Below, one piece after another: positions 1 through 6,025 of a stretch of DNA of 8,287 bases; within the stretch, counting starts at the first letter, position 1; every line of letters begins with the position of its first letter. The DNA is from an uncultured Porphyromonas sp. GTDB taxonomy: Bacteria; Bacteroidota; Bacteroidia; Bacteroidales; Porphyromonadaceae. The notes under the pieces are model-generated. The model saw only the letters and a list, made by a program, of their open reading frames with translations, was not told the DNA's origin and ran no database searches. The stretch covers positions 1 through 8,287 of the forward strand of contig CAMIEW010000023.1 of the NCBI GenBank assembly GCA_946222055.1, read 5' to 3'. Made by a program: the position numbers and the translations under genes.

Positions 1-81
1 AGAAGCGGGGCGCTGGATCACCTCACCGGCAGCGATCTGATTGGCAATATTATCCGGTAATAGATGTACTCTGCTGTCCAC
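1..81 (-). CDS. mutL: DNA mismatch repair protein MutL, N-terminal 27 codons only (runs off left edge)
   Basis: Reading the minus strand from a GTG at 81-79 gives [20 protein letters not shown] and then VIQRPAS, which is the conserved opening of MutL (LP..[16 protein letters not shown], the start of the GHKL-type ATPase domain). MutL is the ATPase that couples MutS mismatch recognition to downstream repair. The frame is open upstream to a TGA at about 118-120 but has no ATG, so GTG at 81 is the best start; a CTG at 96 is a less likely alternative. The start lies 8 bp after the stop codon of the small membrane protein, so mutL is probably the last visible gene of the operon. The rest of the gene, including the ATP-binding Glu and Asn, is outside the window. 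The identity is clear; the exact start is less certain. Confidence 0.9.
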   Translation of the reverse strand, partial: MDSRVHLLPDNIANQIAAGEVIQRPAS

Positions 82-89
82 GCGATCGC

Positions 90-452
90 TTACCAGAAGA
101 TGAAAAGGCGTGCGAAGTCAGCCCAGGTGGTGATGCCTAAGCTCTCGAAGATCCAGTAGCTGAAGGCGAAGAGGATGGCGAGGACGAAGACGAGCTGCCG
201 ATTCTTCTTCCCGATGCTCTCCGAGAAGTCCTCCGGGTCGCCATACTTGGCAAGTCGCTCGGAGTTGCGCCGGAAGTGCCCCTTGAGATTCTCCTTCAAG
301 TCCTCCTCCGTGAGGGGATTCGCTTCCGGATCGATCCTGTGCTTGGAGAGCCGGATCTTGCGCTCCAGCTCCTTCTTCTTTGGATCAAAGGTGAGGTAGG
401 TGTACCTAAATTCTCTTGGCTTCTTGGACTTATAAAAGCTTCCCCATCCCAT
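90..452 (-). CDS. Small basic protein with C-terminal membrane anchor, function unknown
   Basis: This 120-residue protein has a highly charged N-terminal part (about residues 1-85, with Lys/Arg-rich runs such as [15 protein letters not shown]) and a hydrophobic C-terminus. Residues about 86-103 ([17 protein letters not shown]) form one likely membrane helix, and a short hydrophobic tail (FARLFIFW) ends the protein. There is no N-terminal signal peptide, so a tail-anchored inner-membrane protein with its charged part in the cytoplasm is the simplest reading. The start is the ATG at 452, 8 bp after the stop of the OstA-like gene, and the stop is 8 bp before mutL, so it is surely in the same operon. 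I do not recognise a domain. A small uncharacterised protein between an OstA-like gene and mutL fits my recollection of Bacteroidales gene order, but its role is unknown; a link to envelope biogenesis is only a guess from its neighbours. Confidence 0.85.
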   Translation of the reverse strand: MGWGSFYKSKKPREFRYTYLTFDPKKKELERKIRLSKHRIDPEANPLTEEDLKENLKGHFRRNSERLAKYGDPEDFSESIGKKNRQLVFVLAILFAFSYWIFESLGITTWADFARLFIFW

Positions 453-460
453 AGTACTAG

Positions 461-2575
461 TTACTTCTTCTTAGGTTGTGTCGTTTCGTCCTCCTTGCGG
501 ATCGTGGCGTGCTGCTCCTTCTTGAGCCCCGTGATCGCCTGACGAACCGTGGTCTCTGCCTGGTCGGTCACAGCCTTAGGCTTCAGTCCGAGGGAGTCGA
601 GCTGTGCGGCACCCACGCGTCGGAGGGAGTCGGTCACCTCGGTGGGGCGCTGCCGCCCGTCAAGGAACTCGGTAAGCCGCTGCCCGGAGGTGGCTCTGAG
701 AGTACTGTCGGCTGCACCCTGCAAGATCTCACGACCCGCGTGTGGCAGGGAGACGGCAAGAGAGTCCATCACATGACTCCTGATCGAGTCGATGGAGATC
801 CCGGTGGTGTCCGCCATCGTCCGGATGATCGAGTCGGTCAGCGCGGTCACGAGCGAGTCCGACGGGAGAGTGGACTGCGCCACCTGCTTTGGCTGCTCCT
901 CCTTTGGCGTCGGGAGGTCCTGTAGGAGACCGGTCGTCGGTGGGCGCGGCACCAATTCGCCTCCACCCTCGCCCGGTGTCGGGGTACGACGGAAGATGTC
1001 CAGCGAGTCGACCGGACGCCCCTCGGGGAACCAGACAAAGTCGGGATAGACCAGATCAGTCTCCTCGACGAGGAAGATCGGTTTGGTTCGCCCCTTCGTC
1101 TGACCAAGGAGGAGGATCCGCACCACCTCGCGATTCTCCAGTTGCGTCAGTATCTCGCTGCTCTGAGTGTGTGTCTGCTCGGTCTGGATGGAGTCCTTAT
1201 TCTCACTGAAGTAGATCGTCTCCGCATTTCCTCGCGTCCATACGGAGTCCATCTCGCCCTCGTGGAAGTAGGCCTCCACCTCGCGGCCACGCATCTGATT
1301 GTAGTACTTATTCCGCAGATGCTGCGACATGTAGGCATTCTCCCCGATCAGGGCTCGCTCGACGGAACCATTTTTCATAAAAAGGCGGATCGAGTCGCCA
1401 GTGACCTGAGAGAGACCGCTCCAGACGAAGGGGCGACCGTACATCTTCATCACTGAGTCCTGAGTGAGGTAGACCATCGAGTCAGCCACAGCCTGTGCAT
1501 CTCTACGCCAGGTGCGGACATTACCCACACCCTTAGCGATATTATTGACAGAGTCGACCTTGATCAGCTGCATCCGATCCGCACCGGTAAAGAGGTGATC
1601 GGAGTCGGAGTACTCGTAGATGTAGGCATGGTCTATCGCCTCACCGCACTCGGTGGAGTCGTTGTACATCACATGATTGCCCCTCAGCTCCATACTCTCA
1701 GCCGTATCCCTGAGGATGACGCTCCCATAGAGGTCGGCAAAGTGTGCGGGTCGGTCGTAGATCAGCGAGTCACCCGTCATCCATCGGCTGCCGGAGACGA
1801 TCTCAGCCCGGTCAAGGAGCGTCGCCACGTCCTCCTCCGTCCGGTAGGTCCCGCGAGTAGCGTAGATGATACCGCTGTCGCCCTCGATCGTTGTGGGACC
1901 GAGGATGGTAGCGATCTTGGTGTTGGTGTCGTAGTGCAGCGTATCGGAGTAGAGGGTGAAGTTGTCATTCTGCAGCACGACGTCATTGTAGAAGACCGCT
2001 GTCTTATCCACCGTGGAGTACTCCGCATAGACGCTCGAGAGCACATTGAGACTGTCAGCCACCGAGCCGTAGTCGAAGTAGTAGGCGATCCCCGACATAC
2101 GATCGTAGTCCAGACTATCGGTGAGGAGGGTATTCTCTCCCTGCTCCATCTGTACCAGCTCTCGGAGCCGTGCCAGCCTCGTGTAGCCGTCGTAGTCCAG
2201 GTAGTTGCAGTAAATATCTACCGTATCCTGCGCCTGGTGGATGTGTACGTTACCAAAGGCCTCGAAGCGATTGGCCTCCCTATAGAGGAGTGCACTGTCG
2301 CAGTACATCAGCGCATTGTCGTGCTTGAAGACAACATTCCCCGTCAGGATCTGCGCATCAGGATTGACCTCCTTATCGAAGCGCCACAGGTCCACATGCT
2401 CTATGATGATCCGCTCCTTGCCGGTCGTGTCGGCGGGCGCCGTCTGCAGAGAGGAGAGCAAGCCGACAGTCCCCGGAGCCGATGGCCGTGCCTGAGTAGC
2501 CATAAGCCCTGCCACCGACAGGAGCGTCAGTGCCAGAGCTAGGAGAAAGGGATGACGAGGGTCACCTTCGTTCAT
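461..2575 (-). CDS. OstA-like (LptA/OstA-domain) envelope protein with long DS-rich C-terminal tail
   Basis: The 704-residue protein begins with a signal peptide or signal anchor (hydrophobic core about residues 9-27, LLALALTLLSVAGLMA). From about residue 54 to 520 it carries repeated short beta-strand motifs of the OstA/LptA jelly-roll type, such as ILTGNVVFKHDNALMYCDSA (75-94) and FGNVHI (107-112). Proteins with this fold bind and pass LPS; E. coli LptA and the N-terminal domain of LptD are the reference cases. No LptD-like beta-barrel follows, so this would be a periplasmic or membrane-anchored factor and not the outer-membrane translocon. The core seems to end near residue 525 (PDFVWFPEGRPVDSLDIF). 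The remaining ~175 residues are of low complexity, contain seven further DS[LIT] motifs and end in PKKK. The ATG at 2575 is the first possible start, since the frame is stopped just upstream by a TAG. The 31-bp gap to the surA-like gene upstream supports co-expression with an outer-membrane chaperone. Its exact role in LPS export is inferred. Confidence 0.88.
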   Translation of the reverse strand: MNEGDPRHPFLLALALTLLSVAGLMATQARPSAPGTVGLLSSLQTAPADTTGKERIIIEHVDLWRFDKEVNPDAQILTGNVVFKHDNALMYCDSALLYREANRFEAFGNVHIHQAQDTVDIYCNYLDYDGYTRLARLRELVQMEQGENTLLTDSLDYDRMSGIAYYFDYGSVADSLNVLSSVYAEYSTVDKTAVFYNDVVLQNDNFTLYSDTLHYDTNTKIATILGPTTIEGDSGIIYATRGTYRTEEDVATLLDRAEIVSGSRWMTGDSLIYDRPAHFADLYGSVILRDTAESMELRGNHVMYNDSTECGEAIDHAYIYEYSDSDHLFTGADRMQLIKVDSVNNIAKGVGNVRTWRRDAQAVADSMVYLTQDSVMKMYGRPFVWSGLSQVTGDSIRLFMKNGSVERALIGENAYMSQHLRNKYYNQMRGREVEAYFHEGEMDSVWTRGNAETIYFSENKDSIQTEQTHTQSSEILTQLENREVVRILLLGQTKGRTKPIFLVEETDLVYPDFVWFPEGRPVDSLDIFRRTPTPGEGGGELVPRPPTTGLLQDLPTPKEEQPKQVAQSTLPSDSLVTALTDSIIRTMADTTGISIDSIRSHVMDSLAVSLPHAGREILQGAADSTLRATSGQRLTEFLDGRQRPTEVTDSLRRVGAAQLDSLGLKPKAVTDQAETTVRQAITGLKKEQHATIRKEDETTQPKKK

Positions 2576-2606
2576 AGGGGGCTACTCATGCAGTTGTGGG
2601 ACAAGC

Positions 2607-4028
2607 TTACTTCTTCTCCGTACCCTCACGAAGCACCCAGCCGGGGTACTGAAAGGTGCACTGACGATAGGCGGGAGCGATGCTGACGTAGGTGGTCTTC
2701 TGCTTCTCTCGGATCCACTCATCGAGCAGCTCCTCACGCTTCTTCCCCTCCACCATATCCTTGATCACCTGATAGTCGTCGACGACATTGGCACGGTGAC
2801 CCGACTTGCGGCTCTTGAGGCGAGCGATCGCCACCACGAGGTGGTTATTCTTATCCGTCATGGTAAAGGGCTTGGTGATCTCGCCCTCGCTCAGCTCCGC
2901 TACGAGCGGAGACATCTCCTGCGGCAGGTCAGACATCTGGAAGCGAGAGGTGCCGAAGAGGGAGCTCTGCTGATTGGTATTCACCATCTGTCCATTACTC
3001 AGCCTCGTATCCTCGTCGGAGGAGTAGTAGAGTGCAGCGGTGGCAAAGGGGACGCTGTCCCTCGTGATGATGCCGGCGATGGAGTCCATCCGGGTGTTGG
3101 TCGCAAGGAGCTCCTCCTGATTGACCTCCGGACTCAGCATGATATGCCGCACATTGATCAGGTCACCCCGCTTCTCGATCAGCTGGATGATGTGGTAGCC
3201 GCGCTTCGTCTCCACGATGCGTGACACTTTCTTCGGGTCATTGAGGCTAAAGGCGACGTTGGCAAACTCCGGCTCCAGCTCTGCACGGCCGACAAAGCCG
3301 ATCTCACCACCTCTGAGAGCGGTCTCATTGTCCTTAGAGTAAAGGCGAGCCAGGGTCTCAAAGTCTGACTTCCCGCTATTGACCTGCTCTGTGAAGTCGA
3401 CCAGTCGCTGCTTCACTGCATCGACCTCCTTGATCGAGATCTTGGGCTGAAGGGTGAGGATCTGCACCTCCACCGTCGTGGGGACAAAGGGCAGGGAGTC
3501 CTTATTGATCTGCTCATAGAAGCGATTGACCTCCGATGGAGCCACCATCACCTCACCGACGATCTTCTGCTGCATCTGCATGACGGTGTACTGCTCAGCG
3601 ACGATCTTACGGCGATCCTCGCGGATCTGGGAGTACTTCTGACCGAGGTACTCCTCCAGCTTCTCCTTACTCCCCAGCTGATTGGTCACCTGCTCCAGCC
3701 ACTGATTGACATTGGCATTGATCATCTGCTGATTGGGCTCGATACTGTCGATCTTGGCTTGGTTGAGGAAGAGCTTCGAGATCGCCATCTGCTCAGGGAT
3801 GATGCAGCGCGGATCGCCCTGGAAGGGCTGACCCATGCTCTCGTAGTACATCCTCTGTCGCTCAATGTCGGAGAGCAGGATCGGCTCATCGCCCACGACC
3901 CAGGCCACCTCATCCACCACATTCTTGCGGCTCTGGGCGAGCATCGTCAGCGGAGTGAGGAGCAGGCAGAGGAGAGTCAGGAGCTGCCTCTGATGGGACC
4001 GGGTATGGAGTTGCGTACTCATTAGCAT
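2607..4028 (-). CDS. surA: SurA-like periplasmic peptidyl-prolyl cis-trans isomerase (two parvulin domains)
   Basis: The 473-residue protein starts with a signal peptide (about residues 14-32, LLTLLCLLLTPLTMLAQ, with likely cleavage near LA-Q). A SurA N-terminal chaperone domain follows (about 34-165, including DEVAWVVGDEPILLSDIE). The first parvulin domain (about 186-289) shows the typical LARLYSKD...RGGEIGFV and GYHIIQLIEKR motifs. The second (about 291-405) starts with INVRHIML and is more diverged, with SNGQMVN where many parvulins have a GG motif. A C-terminal segment (about 415-473) probably packs back on the chaperone domain as in E. coli SurA. Length and domain order match the SurA family, which escorts unfolded outer-membrane proteins through the periplasm and isomerises prolyl bonds. 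Its start lies 6 bp after the glnS stop; ATG at 4022 (MSTQ...) is an equally possible start two codons further in. The gene symbol is given by family; orthology to E. coli surA is not proven. Confidence 0.93.
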   Translation of the reverse strand: MLMSTQLHTRSHQRQLLTLLCLLLTPLTMLAQSRKNVVDEVAWVVGDEPILLSDIERQRMYYESMGQPFQGDPRCIIPEQMAISKLFLNQAKIDSIEPNQQMINANVNQWLEQVTNQLGSKEKLEEYLGQKYSQIREDRRKIVAEQYTVMQMQQKIVGEVMVAPSEVNRFYEQINKDSLPFVPTTVEVQILTLQPKISIKEVDAVKQRLVDFTEQVNSGKSDFETLARLYSKDNETALRGGEIGFVGRAELEPEFANVAFSLNDPKKVSRIVETKRGYHIIQLIEKRGDLINVRHIMLSPEVNQEELLATNTRMDSIAGIITRDSVPFATAALYYSSDEDTRLSNGQMVNTNQQSSLFGTSRFQMSDLPQEMSPLVAELSEGEITKPFTMTDKNNHLVVAIARLKSRKSGHRANVVDDYQVIKDMVEGKKREELLDEWIREKQKTTYVSIAPAYRQCTFQYPGWVLREGTEKK

Positions 4029-4034
4029 GACCTA

Positions 4035-5756
4035 TTACTTATTGGCTTTGTCGTTATTGACCATCTTCTTCCACGAGTCGCGGAGGGAGACCGTCTGATT
4101 GAATACCGGCAGTTCGTCTGTGCTGTCCTTGTCCTTCGTAAAGTAACCCTTGCGGACAAATTGGTAGTGATCCTCCACCTGAGCCTCCGTGATAAACTTC
4201 TCGGCATAACAGGGGTAAAGGATCGTCTCACTCTGAGGATTGATCAGCTCGCTGATGTCCTCGTACTCCTCCGCCATCGGATCCTCGGCGAAGAAGAGGT
4301 GGTCGTACATACGGACCTCGACCGGCTGCGCTCCGGCAGCGTAGACCCAGTGGATGGTCCCCTTCACCTTACGATTGGCAGTGGCGCCGCCGGTCTTACT
4401 CTCCGGATCGTACTCGGCATAGACCGTGGTGACGCGTCCCTCGGAGTCCTTCTCGCAGCCGGTGCAGGTGACGATGTAGGCGGAGCGGAGACGAGTCTCG
4501 CGCCCGGGGGTGAGACGGAAGTACTTCTTGGGTGCATCCTCCATAAAGTCCTCTCGCTCTATCCAGAGCTCACGACCGAAGGTCTGCGTGTGAGTGCCTG
4601 CGTCCGGGTCCTCCGGATTATTGACACACTCCATCTCCTCCGTCTCTCCCTCGGGGTAGTTGGTGATCACCAGCTTCACCGGATCCAGCACCACAGCGGC
4701 ACGGGTGGCGACCTTATTCAGATCCTCCCGGACATAGTGCTCTAGGTGCTCCTCCTCGATGGTGCCGTCATACTTTGTGTAGCCGATGGCGCCGATGAAG
4801 TTTCGGATACTCTGCGGGGTGTAGCCTCTCCGGCGCATACCGACGAGGGTGGGCATTCGCGGATCATCCCAGCCGTGTACGAGACCGCGCTGTACCAGCT
4901 CCAGGAGCTTCCGCTTACTCATCACCGTGTGAGTGAGATTGAGCCGATTAAACTCATACTGGCGAGGGCGGTAGTCGCTGTCCTCAGGCTTGAGGAGGTC
5001 GATGAAATAGTCGTAAAGGGGGCGGTGGGGGACAAACTCGAGCGTACAGATCGAGTGGGTTACTCCCTCGAAATAGTCGCTCTGCCCATGAGCAAAGTCA
5101 TACATCGGGTAGACTGACCAGTCCGTCCCGGTGCGTGCGTGCGGCTTCTTGATGATGCGGTAGATGATCGGGTCGCGGAAGAGGAGATTGGGGTGCGCCA
5201 TGTCGATCTTCGCCCGGAGGGTCATCGACCCCTCGGCGTGCTTGCCCTGGCGCATTTCCTCAAATAGCCGAAGATTCTCCTCCACGGGACGATCCCGGTA
5301 GGGGCTGTCTGTCCCCGGCTCGGTGAGCGTCCCCTTCTGCGCTGCGATCTGCTCGGAGGTCTGCTCATCGACATAGGCCAGCCCCCGCTTGATCAGATCG
5401 ACGGCAAAGTCATAGAGCTTCTCGAAGTAGTCACTGGCATGATAGACATTGCCCCAGTGGAAGCCGAGCCACTCGATATCCCGCAGGATCGCATCGACAT
5501 ACTCCTGGTCCTCCTTGACGGGATTGGTGTCGTCGAAGCGGATGTTGCAGACCCCGCCATACTTCTCGGCGATGCCGAAGTCCATACATACCGCTTTGGC
5601 GTGTCCGATGTGGAGGTAGCCATTAGGCTCCGGGGGAAATCGCGTCTGGATGCGTCCGTTGTGGAGTCCCTCCCGGAGGTCACGCTCCACGATCTGCTGT
5701 ATAAAATTGAGCGACTTCTCCTCGCCGCTTTTTACTGATTCTACTATCTCGCTCAT
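4035..5756 (-). CDS. glnS: Glutaminyl-tRNA synthetase (GlnRS)
   Basis: With the ATG at 5756 the product has 573 residues, close to E. coli GlnRS (554). It attaches glutamine to tRNA-Gln in the cytoplasm. Class I signatures are intact: PPEPNGYLHIGHAK (41-54, with HIGH at 49-52), NIRFDDTNPVKED (71-83) and the KMSKS-type loop VMSKRKL (278-284). The HGQSDYFEGVTHSICTLEF stretch (223-241) is typical of GlnRS and separates it from GluRS. The C-terminal half (about 350-560) fits the two anticodon-binding beta-barrels. The frame stays open upstream to a GTG at 5828, which would add 24 residues (VWHRDRLPGRC...); these do not look like GlnRS, run across a hairpin and U-tract, and would begin at the predicted transcription start, so the shorter form is preferred. 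It is the first gene of the operon with surA, the ostA-like gene, the small membrane protein and mutL. A GlnRS implies direct charging of tRNA-Gln in this organism. Confidence 0.97.
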   Translation of the reverse strand: MSEIVESVKSGEEKSLNFIQQIVERDLREGLHNGRIQTRFPPEPNGYLHIGHAKAVCMDFGIAEKYGGVCNIRFDDTNPVKEDQEYVDAILRDIEWLGFHWGNVYHASDYFEKLYDFAVDLIKRGLAYVDEQTSEQIAAQKGTLTEPGTDSPYRDRPVEENLRLFEEMRQGKHAEGSMTLRAKIDMAHPNLLFRDPIIYRIIKKPHARTGTDWSVYPMYDFAHGQSDYFEGVTHSICTLEFVPHRPLYDYFIDLLKPEDSDYRPRQYEFNRLNLTHTVMSKRKLLELVQRGLVHGWDDPRMPTLVGMRRRGYTPQSIRNFIGAIGYTKYDGTIEEEHLEHYVREDLNKVATRAAVVLDPVKLVITNYPEGETEEMECVNNPEDPDAGTHTQTFGRELWIEREDFMEDAPKKYFRLTPGRETRLRSAYIVTCTGCEKDSEGRVTTVYAEYDPESKTGGATANRKVKGTIHWVYAAGAQPVEVRMYDHLFFAEDPMAEEYEDISELINPQSETILYPCYAEKFITEAQVEDHYQFVRKGYFTKDKDSTDELPVFNQTVSLRDSWKKMVNNDKANK

Positions 5757-5775
5757 ACAAGGCTCTAAATAGGGT

Positions 5776-5801
5776 AAAAAACAGGGCGGACGACAGCGCC
5801 C
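5776..5801 (-). terminator. Terminator-like hairpin plus U6 in the glnS leader (possible attenuator)
   Basis: On the minus strand the RNA reads GGGCG (5801-5797), an 8-nt loop, CGCCC (5788-5784), two bases, then UUUUUU (5781-5776). This is the form of an intrinsic terminator: a short, all-GC 5-bp stem directly before a U-run. It lies 20 bp before the glnS ATG and about 30 bp after the likely transcription start, so glnS transcripts must read through it. A competing 4-bp stem (CCGG 5811-5808 with CCGG 5803-5800, loop CUUC) shares bases 5800-5801 and would exclude it, as in attenuators. It could instead be a late stop for transcripts of the upstream sulfatase gene. The geometry is directly visible; function is inferred. 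Confidence 0.5.
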
Positions 5802-5834
5802 GGGAAGCCGGTCACGATGCCACACCACTGATCA

Positions 5835-5842
5835 CAAAGATA
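5835..5842 (-). promoter_or_regulatory. Candidate -7 promoter element for the glnS operon
   Basis: The minus strand reads TATCTTTG, an exact match to the Bacteroidetes primary-sigma -7 element TAnnTTTG. The expected start of transcription is about 5-7 bp further on, near 5829, giving a glnS leader of about 70 nt. No clear TTTG -33 element is seen at the usual spacing (the region there is G/T-rich), so the match rests on the -7 box alone. Confidence 0.55.
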
Positions 5843-5861
5843 CTACAATTACCCCACCTAT

Positions 5862-5881
5862 CCACGACCCACACCACGACC
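5862..5881. repeat. Direct repeat of CCACGACC in a strand-biased stretch upstream of the glnS promoter
   Basis: CCACGACC occurs at 5862-5869 and again at 5874-5881, with starts 12 bp apart. The surrounding 5852-5881 is almost free of T on the plus strand, so the minus strand carries several short G-runs (GG, GG, GGG, GG, GG, GGGG). The repeat lies about 20-40 bp upstream of the -7 box, where an activator or the -33 contact would be expected. It might be a regulator site, a weak two-layer G-quadruplex, or chance. Confidence 0.3.
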
Positions 5882-5922
5882 TCGGCGCAAGAGGAATAGA
5901 GCCCACTCCTACAGGCGGTCAA

Positions 5923-6009
5923 CTAATACCGGTATTAGTGAATTCTATTACCGATATTAGTGAAACCTATTACCGGTATTAGACTCACCTAATACCGGTA
6001 ATAGAATTC
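5923..6009. repeat. Array of four 16-bp palindromes at exact 22-bp period
   Basis: Four copies start at 5923, 5945, 5967 and 5989: CTAATACCGGTATTAG, CTATTACCGATATTAG, CTATTACCGGTATTAG and CTAATACCGGTAATAG. The 6-bp spacers are TGAATT, TGAAAC and ACTCAC. The eight half-sites are CTAATACC (four), CTATTACC (three) and CTAATATC (one). The first copy is a perfect palindrome. The third and fourth are perfect reverse complements of each other, and GAATTC flanks the second copy on its left and the fourth on its right. A spacing of 22 bp is about two helical turns, so all copies face the same side of the DNA, as expected for a row of dimer-binding operators. The array is AT-rich within a GC-rich region, begins 17 bp past the sulfatase stop codon and ends about 80 bp upstream of the glnS -7 box. 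Tandem operators, an extragenic palindromic repeat family, or a structured transcript end are all possible. Confidence 0.9.
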
Positions 6010-6011
6010 TG

Positions 6012-6025
6012 CCCCGAGAGAGGGG
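6012..6025 (-). terminator. Short GC hairpin right after the sulfatase stop codon
   Basis: CCCC (6012-6015), GAGAGA, GGGG (6022-6025) forms a 4-bp all-GC stem with a 6-nt loop directly after the TGA of the sulfatase gene on the minus strand. No U-run follows; the transcript continues into the palindrome array, where a 16-bp stem can form. It may help end or protect the sulfatase mRNA, but on its own the hairpin is weak. Confidence 0.3.

Noticed and set aside
1595..2542. 315-codon open frame on the plus strand opposite the OstA-like gene
   Set aside because: It mirrors a well-supported coding gene on the other strand in GC-rich DNA, and its product (Val/Asp/Arg-rich, no recognisable motif) looks like an antisense shadow.
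4161..5117. Plus-strand frames of 194 and 123 codons opposite glnS
   Set aside because: glnS is certain on the minus strand, and these products show no family motif.
5757..5828. 24-residue N-terminal extension of GlnRS starting at GTG 5828
   Set aside because: The added residues are unlike GlnRS, the GTG falls at the predicted transcription start, and the stretch contains a terminator-like hairpin with a U6 run.
5923..6009. Reading the palindrome array as a CRISPR
   Set aside because: Units are palindromic with 6-bp spacers; CRISPR spacers are about 30 bp and unique, and no cas gene is present.
5923..6009. Reading the palindrome array as a plasmid iteron origin
   Set aside because: The 22-bp period would fit iterons, but the surroundings are core chromosomal genes and no replication initiator gene is in the window; iterons are also normally direct and not palindromic.
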